The notes under the pieces: generated by a model | What the model saw: only the letters and a program-made list of their open reading frames with translations | Told to the model about the DNA's origin: nothing | Database searches by the model: none | Shown here: positions 1 to 11,569 of the stretch, piece by piece | Layout of the letters: every line of letters begins with the position of its first letter | Position numbering within the stretch: position 1 is the first letter of the stretch | Program-made: the position numbers and the translations under genes | Assembly (NCBI GenBank): GCA_034687125.1 | Contig: JAQGBZ010000575.1 | Coordinates: 1-30,156, forward strand | Length of the DNA stretch: 30,156 nucleotides | Origin: Neelides folsomi | Taxonomy: Eukaryota > Arthropoda > Collembola > Neelipleona > Neelidae | Direction: 5' to 3'

Positions 1-259
1 TTTTTATAATTAAACATCTTTTTTATTATTAAAACGATCAATTTTAATACTTTCATTCTAATACTTTACTTTACTTAAAATAAGATTTTATGAAAACTAT
101 GCAATAAGTTTTATTTTAATAACACATTTAAATATATAACTTTATTTTATTCACAATTTTCTTTTTGAACAAATAACCAAATTCGACAAATAAACTTATT
201 TTAATATGGAATGTTCAAATCGGTAATTTTGCACTCCCTAATACCATATGAATTTTGCA
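1..259. other. AT-rich 3' flank of the P450 gene
   Basis: No gene is visible here. On the minus strand it holds the 3' untranslated region of the P450 gene. A poly(A) signal (AATAAA read on the minus strand) lies at 141-146, about 115 nt past the stop codon. The rest is simple AT-rich sequence. Confidence 0.6.
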
Positions 260-2951
<2,692 letters not shown>

Positions 2952-3956
2952 TGTTCAAATAATTTCATTAACGAACAATTATAAAATAAACTATAAATTT
3001 TAAATTAACTATAAAGTTCAATGAAACTAGAAGACAAAATTATCACAATTTTGTTCCATTATTTAATACCAACTGATTATAAACTCGACAATTGAACTTC
3101 AAACGATAAAAACAATGAATAGAATAACACTTAAAAAATTCAAGAGCTTTCCCTTATACTACGCCTTATTTACAAATATACATAACATAATGATATACCA
3201 TGCACTAAACTATGTATGCATATGATTCTTTTATATAATAGACCTTGAGGTAAAATCAAATATTGAATAAATGTAAATTGTATAAGTGCTATAAAATTCA
3301 CTCTAAATACTCACAGTTTATTCCTATCTAAAATTCTTGTTTTACAAAAACTCATTTATGTATATAATTAAGCACTGATATATGGTCAGTATGTGATAAA
3401 CGTATGTGTATCAAGTATAGGATATTTTCTAAATATCAATATACACATGTTTCATGCTACGTAGCTATAGTGTATGTAATATGCCAGGATAGCGTGCGAG
3501 ATATACTTGATAACTTGTACTTGTCTTTTTTTACCTTTCAAGGTTCCTTAAATTCTCAATTCATTTGAGCTCAATTCATTCTCCCTATGAGACTTTGTTC
3601 CATACGCATATTAAGCCATATATGCTATGTTATACATATTACTTACCTAATATGTATTGCACATCAAACGCCAAAGCATATTTATATTAAAAGTATAAAT
3701 ATTGTTTAATTAAAATACTTTAATCACTAGATTCGTCTCTGGTAGGAAACCGAAAAATAAACAATTTAATTGATCTATGAATTTTATTTTATTTCATGAA
3801 AATATTTAATCTTAAAACTTAAAGCAATTTTATTTTATGCTAAACAAAATATAATGAAGAACATTCTTTGTTTAGGAGGTAAAAACGAATTTAATTATGA
3901 TAATAATTTTAATTAAAATTTAATTCCCCATTGTTAAGTATCAGTTTTATCAGGTC
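2952..3956. other. Intergenic, AT-rich, between P450 and GOLGA7
   Basis: About 1 kb without a coding segment on either strand. It should contain the minus-strand promoter and 5' UTR of the P450 gene and the 3' UTR of the GOLGA7-like gene. Minus-strand poly(A)-signal-like motifs occur about 130-170 nt past the GOLGA7 stop. I found no convincing TATA/initiator pair, RNA gene or mobile element. Confidence 0.5.
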
Positions 3957-4797
3957 TTAGACATCAATAAAAGCAACACCAGAAATTTGACTGAATGAAC
4001 ATTCCTCTTCAATGCATGTTTTCGACTCGAAAGAAATTTCAATCTGAAATAAAATTGAAATCATTAAAAAAATTATTATTATAGTTAAGTTTAATGGATA
4101 TGAGAATTAAAGATAATTATTTTGTAACGTTTGTTTACAATTTGAAGCCCGCGCATCGCTGGATTTACAATTTGGAGCCCTAGGGGCAAATAAACATTTT
4201 GATTCTCTTCTTGAATAAAATCCTCTACGCGTTGCAAAACCTGGAATTAAAATATCATTACAATCACAACTTCGCAATTACCATTTACCTTAATATCATA
4301 TTATGTGTACACTATTAATTAACTAACTATCAAAATTAACTAACTATTAAAATTAACAAACTATTAATTAACTAAATGCTAATACATTAGTTAAACACAA
4401 TTGCCCTTTCATAGCGCGTTTTCACACAGATCCAAATCAGTCCAAATGTAAAAAATCCAACAATGGTTTCCAGTACAGACCCGAAATCAATTGAATCTGC
4501 AACATTAAAAAGCCGATTGATTTCTTGTATTGTTTTTTGAAATGTACTTTGATCAACCTTAACACAAAAATAAATAAAAATTTTAAATTTTAAATTATTA
4601 TTAAAAACCAAAATTGGATTTAAACAGGATTAAATATAATTATAATTAAATACAATTAGATTGAATTAAGTTACAATTGACTCGAGTTCTTGAGGGAAAT
4701 CCTCAGTGAATCTCACAGACAAACCGTTGGAATAATCTCGTTGAATAAAAATGCTGTCACATCTTTTCTTTTCAGGTCCCGTAATTGTGAGTGTCAT
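3957..4797 (-). CDS. GOLGA7: Golgin subfamily A member 7 / Erf4-family protein (4 exons, ~154 aa)
   Basis: Small peripheral membrane protein. In other animals it pairs with a DHHC acyltransferase (DHHC9 type) to S-palmitoylate Ras and other Golgi clients. Exons: 4797-4675, 4557-4405, 4240-4139, 4043-3957. Family landmarks appear in order: FIQRDYSNGLSVRF, FPQELES, the hydrophobic stretch FTFGLIWICVKTRYER, YLPLGLQIVNPAMRGLQI, and the final IEISFES strand. The exon 2/3 junction is uncertain. Alignment to the family favours a GC donor at 4404-4403; a weak GT donor six bases further on would add Ala-Ile (156 aa). The two neighbouring cysteines that are palmitoylated in the human protein (CLAC) are Ile73 and Phe76 here, while Cys85 is kept. 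The start codon is 335 bp from the divergent EFHC-like gene, so a shared promoter is likely. Confidence 0.88.
4318..4368. repeat. Three tandem 17-bp units in GOLGA7 intron 2
   Basis: Three consecutive 17-nt copies of an ATTAACTAACTATTAAA-like unit occupy 4318-4334, 4335-4351 and 4352-4368, with one to three differences between copies. They lie inside intron 2, about 30 bases downstream of its uncertain donor site. Confidence 0.7.
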
Positions 4798-5132
4798 CGC
4801 TTACTTTAAACTCAAGGAATAACTAAAATTAAAGAACTAAAATGAATTAAAGTTAAATAATTAAATTATGTGCATCCCATTCCCATCTTGTAACATTGCG
4901 ATTTCAATTTTCAATTATTTCATTGATTTTCTTATCTTGGTTTTGACGAAATGGAAAAATAAAACCAAAGAGACCAAAATTGTGCTTAATCGATAAATTG
5001 AACATTTTCGAACAAACTTCTTTTCTTCATTCCCCAATTCCTAATTTTATGCTAATTGAGGAATTGAAAGACAAAATCGAAATCAATCCAAGTGGAGATT
5101 TAACTTCAATCATTTAACTCATTTAAGTGACA
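4798..5132. promoter_or_regulatory. Shared 5' region of divergent GOLGA7-like and EFHC-like genes
   Basis: This 335-bp interval separates two start codons that face away from each other, so it must hold both promoters or one bidirectional promoter. I see no clear TATA/initiator pair. I also found no convincing RFX X-box, which might be expected for a ciliary gene. The assignment rests on gene orientation only. Confidence 0.5.
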
Positions 5133-6442
5133 ATGAGTTGCAGGAAATCAGAAGGCGTTCCTTTCATGCCGGGAAATATTTACGCTGACCCGACTGTAAA
5201 TTTCATTCAAAAAATTAAAAATTTCATTCAAAAATATTCAATTTGAGATTAAAATACATTTAAGTAATTTAGAGTTAAATTAATGTTAGTTAAATAACAT
5301 TGTTTAATTACAGTTGCAAGATTATCGAAAAACTCAAGTTTTTGATTACATCAATGGATTTCCCATCCCCAAAACTCAGCACAACGGAATTGGCGGAGTT
5401 CCGCTTGAGTCAAAATGCACCGTCAAAGATCTTTTTGATGAATGCAGGTAAATCCAATTAAGAATATAAATTAGATTAGTTTTACAATTTTACAATTAAT
5501 TATTATTAAAGTTAATTTTAATTTTAATTAATAAATAATTTTCTGTTAATAGCTATGATCCAACCCTGACTTATGGAAGACCAAAAGAAAGACCTTTGCC
5601 GCCATTTATTCCATCTTTTGTTGCTCTTGAGAAAAAAGTACAAAATTTGAAATTTTTATCAAAAGAATTAATTAAATATTGAAATAATACTAATTACAAT
5701 TTAATAATATTGTTAATGTATCATGTATCTGTACTTTTGTCCTAATGTTAAAACAACCAAACTAATATAATATGAGTCTATAAATGCCATTTATTGAATT
5801 TTTTAATTTGTAGTGTTTGGAGTTCATGGCTTATTACAAGGAAACGGTGAATGATTCCAATTGGGAAAACTATCGTGTTCGACATGTGAGAATTCATTAC
5901 TATTTGGAAGACGACAGCATGATGGTCATTGAGCCAAGAGTTGAGGTTTGTAAAATATACAAATTCCACATATTTAAGTTAAATAATTTAACTATTAATT
6001 ATTTATCTTAATTATAGTTATTAACTAATTAAAATTCTAAACAGAATTCTGGATTAATGCAAGGGAAATTCTTGAAAAGACATCGAATCCCAAAGAACTG
6101 CGTGGGGGAATGTTACCATTGGAAAGATTTGAACATCGCTTGTGATCTCATGGTTTATGGAAGAGTTTTCAGAATTTATGATTGCAATGAATGGACAAAG
6201 GTTAGTTAAATAACTTAAAATTAATTAAGTTAGTAAACTATCTTAACATTGTTACCTAATTCCATACTAATTATAGGCAAGTAATTGAATAAGAATTAAT
6301 GTTAAATCTTAATCTGTAATATTTAATTTTTCAGCTTTTCTACGAGAGTGAAGGGCTCATTCTGAATGATCCAGAAGATTCACCCAGAGATCCTTACATC
6401 GACAAAAGAATTCAAGCTGGACATATCAACTTTACTTGTTGA
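5133..6442 (+). CDS. EFHC1/2-like protein reduced to one DM10 domain (6 exons, 225 aa)
   Basis: Exons: 5133-5195, 5314-5447, 5553-5637, 5814-5945, 6045-6200, 6335-6442. All junctions are in phase. The start is the first ATG leading into the conserved EFHC N-terminus (VPFMPGNIYADPT). Residues 22-94 match the EFHC linker, with NGIGG and LTYGRPK. Residues 95 to about 200 form a DM10 domain: YYKETV, YRVRHVRIHYYLEDDSMMVIEP, NSGLMQGKFLKRHRIP, YHWKDLNIACDL, VFRIYDCNEWT. EFHC1 and EFHC2 are microtubule inner proteins of cilia and flagella, with three DM10 domains and a C-terminal EF-hand. This protein stops at TGA (6440-6442) just after domain 1 and lacks the rest. A poly(A) signal at 6548-6553 follows within 110 nt, so the short form looks genuine. 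It may be a sperm-axoneme paralogue (inference). Confidence 0.88.
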
Positions 6443-6718
6443 ACTTCAGTTTCATCAAGATCAAAAAAAATTCCGTAATGTTCAAAATTGAATGAAAATC
6501 CAATTAGTAAAGTTTATGAACATTAGTAATTTTATTCAAATTGTGCAAATAAACATCTAACAATGAATTATACTCAAAAAATAGCAATCCCAAATTAATA
6601 GAAACAACTTTGTAAATATATTACAATGTTAATTAATTTTAGCAAATTAAAAATGAATAAATGTTAATTGGTAAATTAATACAATCTTTCTAATAGTTAA
6701 TTAGCAAAACCTCATTAA

Positions 6719-7843
6719 TTAAAGATAGGAATAATTAATTTTGGTTTCTCCAGATTGTCCAATTTCAACATTTTTAAACAAATTGCTCCTAACTGAATAA
6801 ATCCCACATTCGCCTTTCAACTGATAAACTTTTAACGTTGAAAACGGCGCCATTGGGACAAACAATTCATTGACATTTTCTTTGTTCCACAATTCTTCAT
6901 TTTTGGTCCATTGAAATCCCTTAATGTTTGATTTTCCCTTTGAATTGAAAGTTGTCTCAAGTTGGCACAAATCTTCTTCAAGAGTGAAACCAAGCTGTTG
7001 ATAAACAATTTGTGCATGTGGACGATCTAAGTTTCGTTTCTGCGAATAAGAAACTCCGACCCGGCGTTCAATTTGGCATTTGTTAGAATTAGAATCTCCT
7101 TTATTGTTGCATATTCCCACAAGCTCCCATTCATTTGATGGTTTGCATTCTTCTGCTGGTGTTTGGACATTACAACATTCCAATCTTATATTGTTTAAAG
7201 CTGTTTCGTCAACTATTATTAAAACAATCATTAAAATATTAATCTAACTGTATTTAATAAAATATGAATTTATTAAGTTTAATAATTTTATTTTATTTAT
7301 TGTTTGTTAATTAATTTAATTACGTCTTCCAGCAGCTGCTTCAACTTGTGTAGAAATTCCGCAAAGAGCTTGTCGTTCTTTACAATGTTGGGCCGCTGTC
7401 CACAAACCCAATCCAGTGCCGTCACCTTGAATCATAAAGGATTCTTTCCCATTGCAAAATATTCGCAAATTGTTCGCAGCCGTGTCATCAACAATTGCCC
7501 CTTGTTGGGCTTCTGATCTCATTTGGAATCCAGTTGCAATTCCCCCGCAGAAAAATTCGCTCCCCCAAGTTCCGCGATATTCCATTCCACTCCGGATGTA
7601 AAAATCGGTCGAAATCCCGCCGATTTTATCACAAAATAAATTAATTCCGTTCATTGCCGTATCATCGGTAAAACCTCCTTGGTAAGATTGAGTCGCGAGT
7701 TGGAATCCGTGAACGTAAGGATGATCTTCGTCACATCTCGACATGTTGTGCCAAATACCCCATGGGGTCACTTGCGGACTTTCAATTACATTCCGCTCAC
7801 CCAAAGCTACAACAATCAGACAAAGAAAAATCGCAAACTTCAT
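6719..7843 (-). CDS. Secreted VMO-I domain protein with C-terminal extension (2 exons, 337 aa)
   Basis: Homologue of vitelline membrane outer layer protein 1, an extracellular beta-prism protein. Exons: 7843-7324 and 7212-6719, joined in phase 1. The join is supported because it restores the third VMO repeat. A signal peptide is clear (MKFAIFLCLIVVALG, residues 1-15). The three Greek-key repeats end in near-identical motifs: TDDTAMNGINLFC (59-71), VDDTAANNLRIFC (118-130) and LDETALNNIRLECC (174-187). Paired cysteines are present throughout. VMO1 proteins usually end at this point. Here about 150 further residues follow, with conserved-looking GFQWTKNEELW and VYQLKGECGIYSV. I do not recognise that part; a beta-rich, aerolysin-like lobe is a faint possibility. 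The gene converges on the EFHC-like gene, with 276 bp between stop codons. Each exon can be misread as a free-standing gene. Confidence 0.88.
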
Positions 7844-8518
7844 CTTGTTCGTTTAAAATCACAACTGAACAAATTATAAATTAGTATAGTTAAATTAATG
7901 GTAGATTAAATTCAAAACTACTTGTTATATTAAATGATGTTTAATTAAATGATCAAAGTTCCACTATGAGACAAGTTATCTTTAACTGTTATCAAAATTA
8001 ATGTTAATTAAATTATCACCTTGTAATATAAAATTTTATCAGGTCAAATATTCAATTATGATTAAAATTCAATTGATGTGCATTTAGGTTAATAAAGGAC
8101 AAATGATTTAAGATATAATTTTCAATTTATTAGATTAAACATCTCAATAAAAGATTCATTTATAAATAATAAGTCAATCTAAAATAACAATTTTTGATTC
8201 CTAAATGTATAAAATAACCCATTTTATTTTGATAATCTTAATATTTACGGCAATTAATAAATGCTATTCCAATTACATAAACTATATTTATGTAAATAAG
8301 TATAGTAAAGTGTTTCTATTAATAATGAAATAGATAAAATTTTATAAAACAGTAAATACAATAATAGTTTATTGTTAAAGTTCATCAAAGAACAAAATAG
8401 TTGAATAAGAACAAGATTTAATAATTAATGAACAAATATAATTATTTTTAATTATGATTATAAATTATAATTCTTACTTATACTTCATATATTGATATAC
8501 ATTTATAAAAAAGGAATC
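7844..8518. other. Intergenic between VMO-I and NOP58 genes
   Basis: AT-rich, with no coding signal. The left end carries the VMO-I 5' region on the minus strand. A TCAGT initiator-like motif at 7868-7864 lies 21-25 nt before the start codon, with only weak TATA-like sequence upstream. The right end holds the NOP58 3' UTR. Confidence 0.45.
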
Positions 8519-10945
8519 TTAAGCCATTTGTTTCTTTTTCTTGTTTTTCTTTTTGGGCGGTTGTTCTTCTTCCTCAGCTTCTGGTTCTGGTTCGGGATCT
8601 GTTTGCCTTTTACGCTTCTTTCGCGCTTCTTTTGTTTCTTCTTTCACTTCCTCCTTCAATTCAACATTTTCAGTTTCCATTTCTTCAATCAACTTCTTCT
8701 TCTTCTTTTTCTTCTTCTTAGGTTCTTCCATTGATTGATCTTCAGCTTCTTCTTTTACTACAAAAATTATTAAATTATTATTCAATATCCTAATAAAATT
8801 AAAATAACATTATTATAATTATAATATTTAATAATATTATTCTCTACTATTAATTAAATTAACCCAAATTGTTAATTAGTCAAATATAGTTAATTTAATT
8901 AAACTTACCAACTGTCCCATTAGACTCATCATAAGAGGTCTTTAATGTCGAGTCATTAGCAGCAGAGTAAGTTCTAATTTCACTCTTATTTTCATATTTC
9001 TCTCGCTTAGGTTGAAATCCCTTTGATATCCGTCTTGTCCCTCCTTCTTCAAGATATTTAATTCTCTTTTCCAAATATGCCCGATGTTCCACTCCAAGTG
9101 AAACTGAAGTTTCTTCTCCGAGAGCGTCAACTCGGCAAGCTAACGCTGCTTTAGCGGCCAACATCCTTGAAGCCTAAAAATCATTAATAGCCATTAATTA
9201 GAATTTTCAATAGAAGCATTATATTTCGTTAATTGTTATACTCCCCAAAGCCAACTGGGTTTGCGCTCACTACCTTCCTTCTTTCCAGTGAGCGCGCAAA
9301 CCCAGTTGGATTTGGGGAGTAAATATAAAGTTTTAAATCCATTACTTTTCCTTTCAACTTTGTGCTTGCTTGCCCAATGAGATGGGCATGATAAATGAGC
9401 CCATATTTCGGAGTGTCCTTCTTTGTTTTCAATGCCCTGAACAAAGCCTTTTCGGCTCCCAGAATTTGAACAGTTGAAGCTGGATGTTTAGCCAAATTGA
9501 TCAAAGTCCCTGCATGGGCAATCAACCGAGCTCCGACAAGATCTCCAACAAGAACAGTCAGATTGGGAGCAATTGCCATCATACGATTTTTCAAATATTC
9601 GTACCTAAATGGAAATTTTAATCATATTTAGGATTAAATATGATTAACTACAATGATTAACTATTTATAATTACTTGTTATCATTTTACTAAATATTGAA
9701 TATTTTATTCAATGACTTACAATTGTGTTCGATATTCACTGATTTCGATAACTTGTTCAGCCAGAAAATGAATATTTTCAATATCTTCGTCAGAAATTTC
9801 CGTTCCCATTGAAATCTCAGCGGCTTCTTTCACAGCCTCTTCGAGATCCTCAGGAAGAAGTGAAGAGAAATCAGTTGTTGAGGCATTGGAACGGAATCCT
9901 ACACAAATGATAATAAATTATATTAAAGATATTGAATATTTGATTTTGAAGATATTTAATATTTGATTAAAATATTTGAATTTTGGATATTTTGAATTTT
10001 ACCCATCAATTTAATGGTCTTGACATAAGCGATGTTATCAGTAATGATTTTTGAAAGTTCTGGGAAATGCCATCCGTACCATTCACGACATCTCATTATA
10101 TAATTGTTGAGCTCTTTGTCCAAATCGTCCAAAAGACTCACAGCTTGGACAATCATTGTGTCAACTTTGTCCGGACTAAATTTGAGCTTGAAGCGACTGA
10201 GACTGTGAGCTAAACCAAGTGACATTGTAGCTAATTCACTAGTAAAAACAAAATAAATAAAATTAAGTAAACAAATAATTAAAATTAAAGTACTTTTATA
10301 ATTATAACTATTTTTATTATATTCTTACGTATCAGGAATGAGAGAATCAACTTGTGATCGAATGCATCGCATGAGTTCAAGAACGGCCGAATTCGAAATG
10401 CAAGAAATATCCAATTTGGTGTGAATTGAATTCCCAAGTTTTGAATCCGCAACAAGAAGTTGAGTTTGTGGTTCTTTGGCCACCATCTTTTTCAAAACCT
10501 TCTTCAGCGGTTTGGAAATTTTTCCTTCGACGAGGGCCGTGGCGGCCCCGAGAGCATCAGTCGTATCATGAAACTTTTCAAAATGTTTCAACTTCAAACT
10601 GAAAAATAAAATCATTAATTTTTAATTCTAATTAACATCAATCAAAATTAATTAATTTATTTTAATAAATTTTGTATTAATTAAATAAAATTAAATATTT
10701 TACTCCTCACATTTTACTTGCAGCTTCGGGAGTGAAAAAGTCTTTATATAAATTCTCAGCATTTGCAGGCTTCAATTTCTTTTCGTCCAAAAGCTAAATA
10801 AACAAAAGATAACAAAGTTAATCATTAACTGCATGATGCATGATATGAGCATTTTATACTTAAAATTAATTATAAGAATACAATGTGAACTATTCCTTAC
10901 TTTAAAAACTGCATATCCTGCAGATGTTTCAAAAAGGACCAACAT
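8519..10945 (-). CDS. NOP58: NOP58, core protein of box C/D snoRNPs (8 exons, 524 aa)
   Basis: Nucleolar protein that, with NOP56, fibrillarin and SNU13, forms box C/D snoRNPs guiding rRNA 2'-O-methylation. Exons: 10945-10901, 10793-10711, 10598-10329, 10238-10003, 9898-9721, 9604-9346, 9173-8909, 8757-8519. The start gives the canonical [15 protein letters not shown]. Exon 2 ends at the GTGAGG donor, which restores [11 protein letters not shown]; the GTAAAA donor just upstream would put stops in frame. In order: NOP5 N-terminal domain (1 to about 66), coiled-coil/NOSIC region with [23 protein letters not shown], Nop RNP-binding domain about 280-350 ([47 protein letters not shown]), and a Lys/Glu tail (446-524). 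This matches NOP58 rather than NOP56. The gene faces RPAP3 head to head. Intron 6 contains a strong hairpin. Confidence 0.97.
9239..9321 (-). ncRNA. Near-perfect 33-bp hairpin in NOP58 intron 6 (miRNA-like or foldback MITE)
   Basis: Arms 9239-9271 and 9287-9321 are complementary over 33 positions, apart from a 2-nt bulge (GC near 9294) and one G-A mismatch. The loop is 15 nt (9272-9286). The hairpin is far more GC-rich than its AT-rich surroundings and fills about half of the 172-nt intron, starting 24 nt after the donor. The dimensions suit a pre-miRNA in the host-gene sense. The outermost bases are TA on both sides, which would equally suit a tiny Tc1/mariner-type foldback element with TA target duplication. 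Strand and class are therefore provisional; the structure itself is certain. Confidence 0.6.
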
Positions 10946-11569
10946 CGTTTGGCAATTGTAAGAATGTAATTCAGGTCGAAGTAAAGGTCACCAAATGACC
11001 TCAATCCAAGTTGTGTAAAAGAGAAAGAAGCCGGAGCACGCTTCTCTGTGGAGTGTTCACGTGGGTCGGACAATTTGGTTTTGCCGGTTGACCAAAAACC
11101 CATTTAGACTCTGGTTCACTTCAATCGGGGCGAATAGAAACAAATAAATTCGTGATTATAAACAATGCGAATGAGTTTGATCGAAAAGACCAGAAATAAT
11201 TTTTAACACTTTTTTAAGACAAAGCAAATTAAAAAGGTTTAAAACTGTCAAATTTTAACTTTTAATTGTCAATTAACTCAAGATATTTAATTAAACTTAT
11301 AAGTTCCTTCTCATTAAAATAGTTCGTGGTCCTTTGGGTAGTTAAAAGATCTTTGAATTATTTTTTTCTCTTTGGAGCATGCCACAGTCATAAATTGTCA
11401 TTTTAAATTAATAATTTACAATATGTAAAATGATTTTCTCGTCTATTAGTATTGATTTAAATGCTATTAGTTTAGATTTAAATATCGATTAGTTTTGATT
11501 TAAATGTATTATTCATTTTGTTTAGATTTAACTATGATTAATTTAATAATCTTTATTTTGCAGTGAATA
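10946..11569. promoter_or_regulatory. Bidirectional promoter region of NOP58 and RPAP3
   Basis: Head-to-head interval of 624 bp between two start codons. A CACGTG E-box (Myc/Max-type) sits at 11058-11063, 113 bp upstream of the NOP58 ATG. No TATA box is evident, as expected for housekeeping genes. A pyrimidine-rich TTTTGCAG at 11556-11563, six bases before the RPAP3 ATG, looks like a splice acceptor, so RPAP3 probably has a non-coding first exon here. Confidence 0.55.

Noticed and set aside
4798..5132. RFX X-box in the EFHC-like promoter
   Set aside because: Only a poor half-match near 4890-4910; not enough for a ciliary regulatory call.
7304..7879. Plus-strand open frames across the VMO-I exons
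   Set aside because: They are antisense shadows of the minus-strand VMO-I gene, which has a signal peptide, cysteine pattern and a phased splice.
8758..10900. Box C/D snoRNA genes hosted in NOP58 introns
   Set aside because: Such introns often host snoRNAs, but the ones I scanned on the sense strand showed no convincing paired C (RUGAUGA) and D (CUGA) boxes.
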